A stretch of 39,752 nucleotides of DNA. Source: Rhizocola hellebori. Its GTDB lineage: Bacteria; Actinomycetota; Actinomycetes; Mycobacteriales; Micromonosporaceae. Location: contig NZ_BONY01000085.1 of NCBI RefSeq assembly GCF_016862955.1, forward strand, positions 1 to 39,752, read 5' to 3'. The first letter of the stretch is position 1; the number at the start of each line of letters is the position of its first letter. The position numbers and the translations under genes are program-made. Shown one piece after another: positions 21,516-28,890 of this stretch. The notes below the pieces were generated by a model that was not told the DNA's origin, did no database searches, and was given only the letters and a program-made list of their open reading frames with translations.

Positions 21516-22997
21516 TTAGCCGTGAAGCAGTCGCGCTGCCTTCAGGGCGAGCTTCATGCCGGCCGGGGTCCGGTGGAAGGTCAGCATCGCGGGCAGGCTG
21601 GGCATGCGCCGCTTGGCGATCGACTTGGCCCGCGCGAACTCACGCAGGCCGTCCTCGCCATGGATGCGCCCAAAGCCCGAGCCGCCAACACCACCGAACG
21701 GCAGGGTCGGCACGACAGCGAACGAGAAAGCGGAGTTGACCGAGGTCATGCCGGTGCGCAGCCTGCGCGCGATGTCGATGCCGTGGTCGCGGGAGAAGAC
21801 GGCCGATCCGAGCCCGTAGTCGGTCGCGTTGGCGAGCTTGATGGCCTCGTCCATGCTCGACACCTTCGCCACGGTGACGGTCGGGCCGAAGGTCTCCTCC
21901 TGTACGGCCACCGAATCCTCGGGGACATCGACCAAGATAGTTGGCCGGACATGGGTGCCCTGGACCGCGTCCGCGCCGCCGATCAGAGCACGACCGCCGC
22001 TGGCGAGCGCCGCGTCGATGTGCCTCTTGATCACCTCGCGCTGGCCCGGCATGGTGATCGGCCCGATCTGCTCCGGGTTGATCTTCTTGGTCTCCTCGAG
22101 CAGCTTGCCGATGAACTCGTCATAGACCTTCTCGTGCACATAGGCGCGCTCGATGCCGACGCAGGCCTGTCCGGCGTTGAAGTTCGCACCCCACGCCACG
22201 GCTTCCGCCGCGGCTGCGACATCGGCGTCCTCGGCCACGATGACCGCGTCCTTGCCGCCGCCCTCGATGACCACCGGGGTGAGCGTCTCAGCGCAGGTGG
22301 CCATGACCTTCTTGCCGGTCGCGGGCGAGCCGGTGAAGGAGATCTTGTCGACACCGGAACGGCAGAGGGCCGCGCCCACCTCGCCCGTGCCGTGGACGAT
22401 CTGCAGCACCGGGTGCTCGGGCACGATCTCGTGGAAGAGGTCGACGAAGAACTGGCCGACGGCCGGCGTGTACTCGCTGGGCTTGAAGACCACGGCGTTG
22501 CCGGCCGCGAGCGCATAGGCGATGGAACCCATCGGCGTGAAGATCGGGAAATTCCAAGGGCCGATCACGCCCACCACACCGTAGGGCTGGTATTCGAGGT
22601 AAGCGGCGTACTCGGGCTGGAGCAGGGTTCCGCCCACCGAGCGCCCTCTGAGCGTCTTCTTCGCATGCCGCGCCGCCCAGGCGATGTGGTCGACAGAAAC
22701 GACGATTTCCAGCATCGCCTCGTCGACAGGTTTGCCGCCCTCCCGATGGATCAGCTCACCGAGCTCCTCGATGCGCCGGACAAGCGCCTTGCGCCAGAGC
22801 AGCAGGCGCTTGCGCCTTTCGTCATGACCGATGCCCTGCCACCACTGACCGGCTTGCCGGGCCCGGGTGACAGCCGCGGCAACCTCCGCCGCGCTGGCTA
22901 CCTTGAGCCGGGCCACCTCCTGGCCGTTGGCAGGGTTTGTCGAGATCAGCTCGCCGTCGGCGACACTGCTAGCGCCGGGAATCGTGGTGACAGTCAC
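21516..22997 (-). CDS. NAD(P)-dependent aldehyde dehydrogenase
   Basis: A 493-aa cytoplasmic enzyme that oxidises an aldehyde to the acid. The catalytic cysteine is C279 in FNAGQACVG, and the general base is E245 in VIEGGGKDAVIV, 34 residues earlier as usual. The cofactor and substrate signatures IGPWNFPIFTP and FKPSEYTP are intact, as is the late PFGGVGGSGFGRIHG. The family ELGGK is EGGGK here, a variation found in the coniferyl/succinic-semialdehyde-like group; the C-terminal end with hydrophobic GMKLALKAARLL also fits that group. Substrate not certain. GTG start with a leaderless TAGACT promoter. It ends 38 nt before the efflux pump start, so read-through may reach that operon. Confidence 0.9.
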   Translation of the reverse strand: MTVTTIPGASSVADGELISTNPANGQEVARLKVASAAEVAAAVTRARQAGQWWQGIGHDERRKRLLLWRKALVRRIEELGELIHREGGKPVDEAMLEIVVSVDHIAWAARHAKKTLRGRSVGGTLLQPEYAAYLEYQPYGVVGVIGPWNFPIFTPMGSIAYALAAGNAVVFKPSEYTPAVGQFFVDLFHEIVPEHPVLQIVHGTGEVGAALCRSGVDKISFTGSPATGKKVMATCAETLTPVVIEGGGKDAVIVAEDADVAAAAEAVAWGANFNAGQACVGIERAYVHEKVYDEFIGKLLEETKKINPEQIGPITMPGQREVIKRHIDAALASGGRALIGGADAVQGTHVRPTILVDVPEDSVAVQEETFGPTVTVAKVSSMDEAIKLANATDYGLGSAVFSRDHGIDIARRLRTGMTSVNSAFSFAVVPTLPFGGVGGSGFGRIHGEDGLREFARAKSIAKRRMPSLPAMLTFHRTPAGMKLALKAARLLHG

Positions 22998-23004
22998 GGC
23001 CGAA

Positions 23005-23010
23005 AGTCTA
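23005..23010 (-). promoter_or_regulatory. -10 element TAGACT of the aldehyde dehydrogenase (leaderless)
   Basis: TAGACT on the minus strand ends 7 nt before the GTG at 22997. The same hexamer precedes the glycosyltransferase gene at 32240. Confidence 0.5.
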
Positions 23011-23085
23011 TGCCTACCCCCAAGTAATACGAAAGATCCTCGGAAACTCCCGGGGCGTGCGCTCGAATTGCAGTGGATCGCTTCA

Positions 23086-23095
23086 CACTCGAGTG
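23086..23095. promoter_or_regulatory. Perfect 10-bp palindrome CACTCGAGTG
   Basis: A self-complementary decamer in the divergent promoter region between the aldehyde dehydrogenase and the 3-hydroxyacyl-CoA dehydrogenase, 65 nt upstream of the latter's start. It could be an operator for a regulator of fatty-acid genes. Position and symmetry are the only evidence. Confidence 0.3.
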
Positions 23096-23138
23096 AGGGG
23101 TAACAGAGGGCATGGCAGACTCCGACTTAATCGTCGCT

Positions 23139-23144
23139 AAGGAG
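23139..23144 (+). promoter_or_regulatory. Shine-Dalgarno AAGGAG selecting the dehydrogenase start
   Basis: AAGGAG sits 6 nt before ATG 23151. The in-frame ATG at 23112 would add 13 residues that include a TTA leucine codon, rare in such GC-rich genomes, and has no comparable ribosome site at proper distance. Confidence 0.6.
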
Positions 23145-23150
23145 AAGGCC

Positions 23151-24929
23151 ATGGGTCGGGAGATCAATACGGTTGGTGTGGTCGGCTTGGGCACCATGGG
23201 TGCTGGGATAGTCGAGGTCTTCGCACGTAACGGCCTTTCTGTGGTCGCTGTAGAGATCGATGCCCAGGCGCTGGAGAGGGGCCGGGCCAACCTTGCCGGA
23301 TCGACCGATCGCGCTGTGGCCAAGGGCAAGCTGAGCCCGCAGGATCGCGACGCGCTGGTGGGCCGGGTCGATTTCCAGGTCGGGCTGGCGGCGCTGCACA
23401 GCGTGGACTTCGTGATCGAGGCGGTGCCCGAGCACCTCGACCTCAAGCAGCAGATCTTCGCCGAGCTCGACCGGGTCTGCCCTCCCCACGCCATTCTTGC
23501 CACCAACACCAGCTCGTTGAGCGTCACCGAGATCTCGGTCGCGACCCATCGGCCGCACCAGGTGATCGGGGTCCACTTCTTCAACCCCGCGCCGGTGATG
23601 AAGCTGGTCGAGATCATCAAGACCGTGGTGACCACCCCTGAGGTGGTGGCTGACGTAGAGGCGATGTGCGCCCGGCTGGGCAAGGCCGATGTGACCATCA
23701 ACGACCGAGCGGGCTTCATTGCCAATGCTTTGCTTTTTGGGTACCTGAACCACGCCGTCACGATGTTCGAAGGCCGCTACGCGACCCGCGAGGATATCGA
23801 CGCGGCGATGAAGCTTGGCTGCGGCCTGCCGATGGGGCCGCTGGCGCTCATGGATCTCATCGGCCTCGATACCGCCTACGAGATTCTCGACACCATGTAC
23901 AGGCGTGGTGGCCGCGATCGCAGGCACGCGCCCAACCCGCTGCTCAAGCAGATGGTCACGGCCGGTCTGCTCGGACGCAAGTCGGGCCGTGGCTTCTATA
24001 CCTACGAAAAGCCCGGATCGCCGGTGGTGGTTGACGCCGCCGCGGCGGTCGAGGGCGAAGCCAGCCTGGAACGTCCAATCACGACAGTGGGCGTGGTCGG
24101 CTCCGGCACCATGGCCTCCGGCATCATCGAGGTCTTCGCCAAGGCCGGATACGAGGTGCTGAGCGTGACCCGGGGGGCGGAGAAGTCGGCCCGCGTCTGC
24201 GAGACCGTGAAGACCTCACTCAACAAGGGCGTGGTCCGCGGCAAGCTGAGCGAAGCCGACCGCGACCAGACCGTTGGCCGGATCACCTGGTCCACCAACC
24301 TTGATCACCTTGCCGACGTCGATCTCGTGGTCGAAGCCGTGGTCGAGGAGCTGTCGGTCAAGAAGGCGCTTTTCGCCAGCCTCGACGAGATCTGCAAGCC
24401 CGGCGTGGTGCTCGCGACCACGACGTCGAGCCTGCCCGTCATCGAATGCGCGATGGCCACCCAGCGCCCGGCCGACGTCATCGGGCTGCACTTCTTCAAC
24501 CCGGCCCAGATCATGCCGCTGGTCGAGATCGTCAGCACCATCCGCACCAGCGCCACCACGCGCGCCACGGCCAAGTCGGTCATCGCCAAGCTCGGCAAGA
24601 CCGGCGTGGGTTGTGCCGACCGGGCCGGATTCATCGTCAACGCGCTGCTTTTTCCGTACCTGAATGATGCTGTGAAAATGCTCGAGGCAAGCTATGCGAC
24701 GGCTGACGATATCGATGCCGCAATGAAGCTCGGCTGTGGTTACCCGATGGGCCCGTTCGAGTTGCTGGACGTGGTCGGCCTCGATGTCAGCCTTGCCATT
24801 CAACGGGAGCTCTACCTTGAGCTTCGCGAGCCGGGCTTCTCGCCCGCGCCGCTGCTCGAGCACCTTGTCACCGCGGGCTACCTCGGGCGCAAGACCGGGC
24901 GGGGCTTCCGCGATCACACTCACCGCTGA
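23151..24929 (+). CDS. Tandem-duplicated 3-hydroxyacyl-CoA dehydrogenase
   Basis: A 592-aa protein made of two complete HAD modules. Module 1 (about 1-285) has GLGTMGAG, the catalytic-histidine block VIGVHFFNPAPVM and ends LLGRKSGRGFYTYEKPG. Module 2 (about 300-592) repeats this as GSGTMASG, VIGLHFFNPAQIM and YLGRKTGRGF. Both halves retain NTSSL/TTSSL and the helical domain motif DIDAAMKLGCG. In module 2 the third dinucleotide-loop glycine is alanine, which may weaken or shift NAD(H)/NADP(H) binding. It oxidises 3-hydroxyacyl-CoA in beta-oxidation or a degradation pathway. The zinc-ribbon protein follows 16 nt downstream. The start is set by the AAGGAG site. Confidence 0.9.
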   Translation: MGREINTVGVVGLGTMGAGIVEVFARNGLSVVAVEIDAQALERGRANLAGSTDRAVAKGKLSPQDRDALVGRVDFQVGLAALHSVDFVIEAVPEHLDLKQQIFAELDRVCPPHAILATNTSSLSVTEISVATHRPHQVIGVHFFNPAPVMKLVEIIKTVVTTPEVVADVEAMCARLGKADVTINDRAGFIANALLFGYLNHAVTMFEGRYATREDIDAAMKLGCGLPMGPLALMDLIGLDTAYEILDTMYRRGGRDRRHAPNPLLKQMVTAGLLGRKSGRGFYTYEKPGSPVVVDAAAAVEGEASLERPITTVGVVGSGTMASGIIEVFAKAGYEVLSVTRGAEKSARVCETVKTSLNKGVVRGKLSEADRDQTVGRITWSTNLDHLADVDLVVEAVVEELSVKKALFASLDEICKPGVVLATTTSSLPVIECAMATQRPADVIGLHFFNPAQIMPLVEIVSTIRTSATTRATAKSVIAKLGKTGVGCADRAGFIVNALLFPYLNDAVKMLEASYATADDIDAAMKLGCGYPMGPFELLDVVGLDVSLAIQRELYLELREPGFSPAPLLEHLVTAGYLGRKTGRGFRDHTHR

Positions 24930-24933
24930 TCCC

Positions 24934-24939
24934 TACTCT
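24934..24939 (+). promoter_or_regulatory. -10 element TACTCT of the zinc-ribbon gene (leaderless)
   Basis: TACTCT ends 6 nt before the GTG at 24946, inside the 16-nt gap after the dehydrogenase stop codon. Confidence 0.5.
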
Positions 24940-24945
24940 TGACGG

Positions 24946-25230
24946 GTGAGCCCTCGCCGTAACAACCGACGTGACGAACCGGGTAAGCCCGATCCCGCGC
25001 CTACCCGGTTCGACGAGATCGAGGGCGAGTTCCGGGTGCGCCACCTCAGCGGCGAGACGAGCACCAAAATGTACCGGTGCCCCGGCTGCGACCAGGAGAT
25101 CAGGCCGGGTGTGCCGCATGTGGTGGCGTGGCCGCTGGAGGGCTGGGGCGACGAGTCGGACCGCCGGCACTGGCACACGTCGTGCTGGCGGGCTCGTGGC
25201 CGGCGCGGTCCGTCCTCCGCCCGCTGGTGA
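24946..25230 (+). CDS. Small zinc-ribbon-like protein, unknown function
   Basis: A 94-aa basic protein. A disordered Arg/Pro-rich head (1-22) leads to a compact domain with C45-P-G-C48, H58, H75, H77 and C80 (CPGCDQEI ... HWHTSCW), the layout of a single zinc site. Similar short proteins are common in actinobacteria, often placed beside an alpha/beta-hydrolase gene as here (12 nt to the next start). Nucleic-acid or protein binding is plausible; nothing more can be said. Confidence 0.8.
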   Translation: MSPRRNNRRDEPGKPDPAPTRFDEIEGEFRVRHLSGETSTKMYRCPGCDQEIRPGVPHVVAWPLEGWGDESDRRHWHTSCWRARGRRGPSSARW

Positions 25231-25242
25231 CACAATGATCAG

Positions 25243-26016
25243 GTGAGTCTTATTCGTGGCAATTCGATCCTGCCCGCCGCGCGTGAGCCGATCGAGCTGC
25301 ACACCGCGGACGGCCTGAAGCTGATCGGCGAGCTCGCCCTTCCCGAGAGCGGGACGCCGAAGGCCACCCTGATCTGCCTACATCCGCTGCCCACGCACGG
25401 CGGCATGATGGACAGCCACGTCTTTCGCAAGGCCGCGTGGCGGTTGCCGGCCCTGGCCGGGCTGGCCGTGCTGCGCTTCAACACCCGCGGCACGACAAGC
25501 GTGCAGGGAACGAGCGAGGGCGTGTTCGACGGCGGGGTTTCCGAGCGTTTCGACGTGGCGGCCGCCATCGAGTACGCGGAGTTCCATGACCTGCCCAACC
25601 GGTGGCTGGTCGGATGGTCCTTCGGCACCGATCTCACGCTCAAATACGGCTGCGATCCGGCGATCGAGGGGGCCGTCCTGCTCTCCCCGCCCCTTCGTAC
25701 GACGACGGAAGAGGAGATGAAGGTTTGGGCACGCGATGGCAAACCGTTGACCGCTCTCATTCCGGAGTTTGACGACTACCTGCGGCCAGATGAGGCAAGG
25801 GTGAGGTTTGCGGCAATTCCGCAAGCCGAGGTGGTCGCCATGCCCGGGGCGAAACACCTTTGGGTGGGAGATGCTGAAAATGTACTCAACGAGATAGTCA
25901 AGCGCGTCGCGCCTGGTGTAGCCACCCCGCTATCGTCCACATGGGACGGACCGATGGCCGCCGGGGACGCCAGTGCCTATGCCGATCGCACGGTTGCCGC
26001 GTTTGATCCACTCTGA
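25243..26016 (+). CDS. Alpha/beta hydrolase
   Basis: A 257-aa cytoplasmic serine hydrolase. The oxyanion-side sequence LICLHPLPTHGGMMDSHVF, the nucleophile elbow GWSFG (S126) and the late histidine in PGAKHLWVGD mark the triad. The double-histidine HPLPTHGGMMDSHV is typical of the small Dlh/CocE-like group acting on short acyl esters or amides. The GTG start has an imperfect promoter hexamer CACAAT 6 nt before it and may also be reached from the zinc-ribbon gene. Substrate unknown. Confidence 0.87.
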   Translation: MSLIRGNSILPAAREPIELHTADGLKLIGELALPESGTPKATLICLHPLPTHGGMMDSHVFRKAAWRLPALAGLAVLRFNTRGTTSVQGTSEGVFDGGVSERFDVAAAIEYAEFHDLPNRWLVGWSFGTDLTLKYGCDPAIEGAVLLSPPLRTTTEEEMKVWARDGKPLTALIPEFDDYLRPDEARVRFAAIPQAEVVAMPGAKHLWVGDAENVLNEIVKRVAPGVATPLSSTWDGPMAAGDASAYADRTVAAFDPL

Positions 26017-26051
26017 CTAAGGCATTATTTGCACGAGATTTCCCTCAACCG

Positions 26052-26057
26052 AAAGGA
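26052..26057 (+). promoter_or_regulatory. Shine-Dalgarno AAAGGA selecting the 68-aa gene start
   Basis: AAAGGA is 7 nt upstream of the GTG at 26065. The frame is open further upstream, but the extra residues would precede this site. Confidence 0.5.
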
Positions 26058-26064
26058 ATGCCTC

Positions 26065-26271
26065 GTGCTCGGTCTGGAAAACAAGCTGAAGAAGGAATAC
26101 GAGGGCAAGAGCGCCCAGGAACTCGCCGACGCTCCGGTGATCGCCATTCAGGGCGTGTCCGAGGGAGACGCGGAGCTCCTGCTCAAGGCGTTTAACATCA
26201 AGACCGTTCGTGACCTGGGCACCAACAAGTTCTTCCGCTGGGCGCAGTCAATCTCGAACCTCGCTGAGTAG
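26065..26271 (+). CDS. Small conserved-type protein with helix-hairpin-helix-like core
   Basis: A 68-aa soluble protein. The N-terminal helix is LENKLKKEYEGKSAQELADAP. Then IQGVSEGDAELLLKAFNIKTVRDLG has the pattern of a helix-hairpin-helix / SAM-type DNA-binding hairpin (G-V-S-x-x-D-A-x-x-L-x-x-A-x-x-I-x-T-V-x-D-L), and the terminal FFRWAQSISNLAE is helical. No enzyme motif is present. The GTG start is set by an AAAGGA ribosome site. It is followed by a strong hairpin terminator, which suggests high expression. A nucleic-acid binding role is plausible by fold only. Confidence 0.75.
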   Translation: MLGLENKLKKEYEGKSAQELADAPVIAIQGVSEGDAELLLKAFNIKTVRDLGTNKFFRWAQSISNLAE

Positions 26272-26285
26272 CTAGCGCGGTAATT

Positions 26286-26314
26286 CTGGCGCGCGCCCAA
26301 GCGGCGCGCGCCAG
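26286..26314. terminator. Bidirectional hairpin terminator
   Basis: CTGGCGCGCGCC (26286-26297) and its exact complement (26303-26314) form a 12-bp stem with a 5-nt loop. There is no U-tract, as is common for GC-rich actinobacterial terminators. It serves two convergent genes: it lies 15 nt after the 68-aa gene and 18 nt from the end of the lipoprotein gene. It is the only clear terminator between convergent genes in the window. Confidence 0.8.
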
Positions 26315-26331
26315 TACTACAGCGTTTCCCT

Positions 26332-26844
26332 TTACTTGGGTGGGTTGCAGTCGGCGAGCAGGGTCACCGGGACCCAGCTCAGAGTGGCCGTGGTGAAGGC
26401 GGTGTTGGCCTCGGTCTGGGTCTTCTTCACCGCGAACAGGGTCGCGTCCTGGGCGCCTGCCTCAATCTTGGTCGCCGCCGTGATGAGGGCTTCCTTGAGA
26501 TCGGCCTCGTTGCCGGTCGCGGCGGCCGAAGCCACGCGCAGGTCGGCGGCGATGCCCTGCAGCCCGGCCTGGATCTCCGCCTTGGCCGCGCTGGCCTTGG
26601 CCGCGTCGTTGCTGCCGAAGGCGACCTTGTACTTGTCCTGCAACGGTTTGATCTTATCTATGGTCGCTTGGGCGATCTGGCAAGGGCTGCCGGTCGGCAC
26701 CGGTCGCGGTGATGCGGAAGGCGAGCTGGTCGCTGTTGCTTTGGGGGTGGGGGTGGCTGCCGCGTTGTTGGTGGGGGTCTTGGAACAAGCGGCGGCAACG
26801 AAAAGGAGGCCAGTCAAGGCCAAGGGGGCCAGCAGGCGGCGCAT
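26332..26844 (-). CDS. Secreted lipoprotein, unknown function
   Basis: A 170-aa lipoprotein. The signal peptide MRRLLAPLALTGLLFVAAAC gives lipidated C20. A Thr/Ser/Pro/Ala linker of ~25 residues leads to a helical domain rich in Ala and Lys (DKIKPLQDKYKVAFGSNDAAKASAAKAEIQAGLQGIAADL), ending LLADCNPPK with a cysteine that may pair with the early one in SPCQIAQ. The ATG at 26844 has a Shine-Dalgarno GGAGGA (26851-26856, spacer 6). A candidate -10 TAACGT (minus strand, 26878-26883) would give a short leader. No homologue is recognised. Confidence 0.82.
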   Translation of the reverse strand: MRRLLAPLALTGLLFVAAACSKTPTNNAAATPTPKATATSSPSASPRPVPTGSPCQIAQATIDKIKPLQDKYKVAFGSNDAAKASAAKAEIQAGLQGIAADLRVASAAATGNEADLKEALITAATKIEAGAQDATLFAVKKTQTEANTAFTTATLSWVPVTLLADCNPPK

Positions 26845-26877
26845 GGGGGTTCCTCCAAGGGGTTCGCCAAAGCGCAC

Positions 26878-26883
26878 ACGTTA
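26878..26883 (-). promoter_or_regulatory. Possible -10 TAACGT of the lipoprotein gene
   Basis: TAACGT on the minus strand lies 33 nt before the ATG, consistent with a leadered transcript that includes the GGAGGA ribosome site. No -35 match is obvious, so this is weaker than the leaderless cases. Confidence 0.3.
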
Positions 26884-26919
26884 CCGTTGTCCGCCCTGGT
26901 CCGCAGCATCAGGACCGGA

Positions 26920-27717
26920 TCAACCGGCACTCCATTCCAAAGTAAGACGCCGCGAAATCATCTCGGCACAGATCGTTACCACGACATAGCAAACGCCGGC
27001 CGGCCACAGCCACGGCCGCGCCAACACGACATGGCGAAGCCAGGAGGTATTGCTTGCCGGTCGTGGAACGGACATCAGCCGCATCAACCGATATCCCGCC
27101 CTCATCCGGGCCACCCGGCGGATCAGCTGGGCCGTTTTGCGGGGAGCGGTGACCGTGGTGACCACCTCGGCCAGGTGCCGCTTCTCCTGCGGCTCGAACA
27201 GCGAGTCGAGGAAGAGGTCGTCGGCGATCGCGTCCGGGAAGCGCTCGAAGCGGGAACGGCCCACCGCGCTCAGGGCGATCACCCCTCGTCCGAAAAGGCC
27301 GTCCCGAAACACCGGCAGGCGCCGGTTTATGGCGTAATAGGCGCGCACCGGAAGGCCCGAGCCGCGGGTCAACACGCGCCTTCGGCCGGTCGCGGCGTGT
27401 ACGCCGGGCTGGCTCACCGCCTGCGCGAGCGCTCTCGCTTCGCTTGCGGAGAGCGGAATGTCCGCGTCGAGGTAGATGCGCGCCAATCGGGTGGCTGCCG
27501 CATCGCCCGCCCGTAATGCGGCTACTTTTCCGGCTTCGGGCAGCTCTATCACCAGTACCCCCGGAATGCTCCTGGCGATTTCCGCGGTGCCATCGACGCA
27601 GCCGTTGGCGACGACGATAATTTCGAACTCGTTGGCCGACAGGCCGTCGGTGAGCAGCGTCAGATTCCCGCCGATGCGGCCACCCTCGTTGTAGGCAGGA
27701 ATGATAATGCTGGTCAT
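26920..27717 (-). CDS. GT2 family glycosyltransferase, paralogue 1
   Basis: A 265-aa inverting glycosyltransferase of the exopolysaccharide locus. The fold opens with TSIIIPAYNEGGRIGGNL, has IIVVANGCVDGTAE and carries the metal/nucleotide motif D-A-D in IYLDADIPLS. The C-terminus ends with one hydrophobic span (WLWPAGVCYVVVTICAEMIS), so it is probably membrane-bound. It is clearly related along its whole length to the gene at 30063-30869 (same blocks: RIYLDADIPL, FGRGVIAL/YGRGVIAV, FPDAIADDLFLDS). ATG at 27717 overlaps the stop of an 8-codon open frame (ATGA). It is divergent from the Wzz gene. Sugar donor and acceptor unknown. Confidence 0.88.
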   Translation of the reverse strand: MTSIIIPAYNEGGRIGGNLTLLTDGLSANEFEIIVVANGCVDGTAEIARSIPGVLVIELPEAGKVAALRAGDAAATRLARIYLDADIPLSASEARALAQAVSQPGVHAATGRRRVLTRGSGLPVRAYYAINRRLPVFRDGLFGRGVIALSAVGRSRFERFPDAIADDLFLDSLFEPQEKRHLAEVVTTVTAPRKTAQLIRRVARMRAGYRLMRLMSVPRPASNTSWLRHVVLARPWLWPAGVCYVVVTICAEMISRRLTLEWSAG

Positions 27718-27846
27718 GGGCATGCGAATCGGATGCTCATGAAACGTAATTGTGGCGTGCCAAACTGATGACCGAGCGACGGACCGTGGTCGGTTTCCCG
27801 ACAGCACCTCATCGGACGAAGCGCAAATCTAGTTGACCAGGCATAG

Positions 27847-27852
27847 TAATTT
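27847..27852 (+). promoter_or_regulatory. Possible -10 TAATTT of the Wzz-polymerase unit
   Basis: TAATTT lies 32 nt before the Wzz start and leaves room for a short leader with the GGAG/AAAGGG ribosome site just before ATG 27884. The 166-nt divergent gap is visibly richer in A and T than its surroundings. A TTGACC nearby (27833) is too close to be its -35. Confidence 0.3.
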
Positions 27853-27883
27853 TTGGGCCCGACCCCCGTGGAGAAAGGGCGAC

Positions 27884-28882
27884 ATGGATCTCTGGGATGT
27901 CGCAAAGGTAATGTGGCGACGCCGCGGGGTAACCGTGCCGTTGCTGCTGCTCACCGCGATCGCGGCGGTATTCGCTCTGCTGACGATCCCGCCCGGCTAC
28001 TCGGCCAGGGCTCAGATCGCCTTCCTGGCCCCGCCGGTGGCGCAGCCGGGGCAGGTCGCCAATCCCTTCACGGCCGCGGGTCTGGCCGAATACGTCTCCA
28101 TCGCCTTGAACAGCCAGGAGATCAGGCAGCAGCTCGGCCAGAGTGGGCTGTTGTCGGACTATTCCGTGACGTTCACGTCGGAAAGCCTTCCGCTCATCGG
28201 CCTGGAAGTGGTGGGCAAAGAGCAGGAAGAAGTGGCGAAGACGGTCGACCGTCTCATCCAGATGGTGCAGACCGAAGCGGCCAAACTGCAGACCGCGGCC
28301 GGGCCGGGGCAAGCGATTGCGGTCAGTGTGGCCGATGCCGGTGACGACATCAGGGTCGTGAGGTCCGCGGGCAGGCGCGCCCTGGTGGTCATCGCGGGAG
28401 TGGGCCTGCTCATCACGGCGGGCGTCGCGCTCAGCGTCGATGCGCTGACCCGGCGCAGATCAAGGGCTCCCGAGCCACCGCAGCGGCGGCTGGTGCCGCG
28501 CCAGAGCGTCGCGCCGGCCCATCCGGTACGACGCCAGGAGCCGGCGGAGCCGGAAACCGCTGGGGCGGCTGCGATGCCGGCCGGTTCCCGGCTGTCGGGC
28601 TCGTCGGTGGTCCGGGTGGCGACGGTACGGGCCGCGGTGGCGAGCCGGGCCGCAGGCGAATCGGCCGCGGCAGAGGGGGAAGCCGTGGTCAAGGAGGTCG
28701 AGAGGCTCGAGGCCGCGGTGACCGTCCCACTCGATCAGGTGGCGGTGGAAAGCCAGGGCGACAACGATGTCACGGTCGTGCTGCCGCTGGCCGGGATGGC
28801 TCGGACCAATGGCAAGCAGGGGAAAGGCCCGCTGGGCAAACGTCTGAGCGGTGACGCGGCCGACGCGGCCACGAAGCGGTAG
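27884..28882 (+). CDS. Wzz-like polysaccharide chain-length protein
   Basis: A 332-aa membrane protein. It begins with a short cytoplasmic MDLWDVAKVMWRRR, TM1 at about 16-35, an extracytoplasmic part with QIAFLAPPV and NPFTAAGLAEYVSIALNS, and TM2 at about 165-187. This is the Wzz/YveK arrangement that controls polymer length and export. After TM2 there is a long (~145 aa) cytoplasmic tail rich in Arg, Ala and Pro with no Walker motifs. The tyrosine-kinase domain often fused to or encoded beside such proteins is absent. The extracytoplasmic domain is shorter than in classic Wzz. The polymerase/ligase gene follows after 8 nt. Confidence 0.82.
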   Translation: MDLWDVAKVMWRRRGVTVPLLLLTAIAAVFALLTIPPGYSARAQIAFLAPPVAQPGQVANPFTAAGLAEYVSIALNSQEIRQQLGQSGLLSDYSVTFTSESLPLIGLEVVGKEQEEVAKTVDRLIQMVQTEAAKLQTAAGPGQAIAVSVADAGDDIRVVRSAGRRALVVIAGVGLLITAGVALSVDALTRRRSRAPEPPQRRLVPRQSVAPAHPVRRQEPAEPETAGAAAMPAGSRLSGSSVVRVATVRAAVASRAAGESAAAEGEAVVKEVERLEAAVTVPLDQVAVESQGDNDVTVVLPLAGMARTNGKQGKGPLGKRLSGDAADAATKR

Positions 28883-28890
28883 GGCCCGGC

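Noticed and set aside
23112-23150. Earlier ATG for the duplicated dehydrogenase
   Set aside because: The extension contains a TTA codon, and the AAGGAG ribosome site lies after it, 6 nt before ATG 23151.
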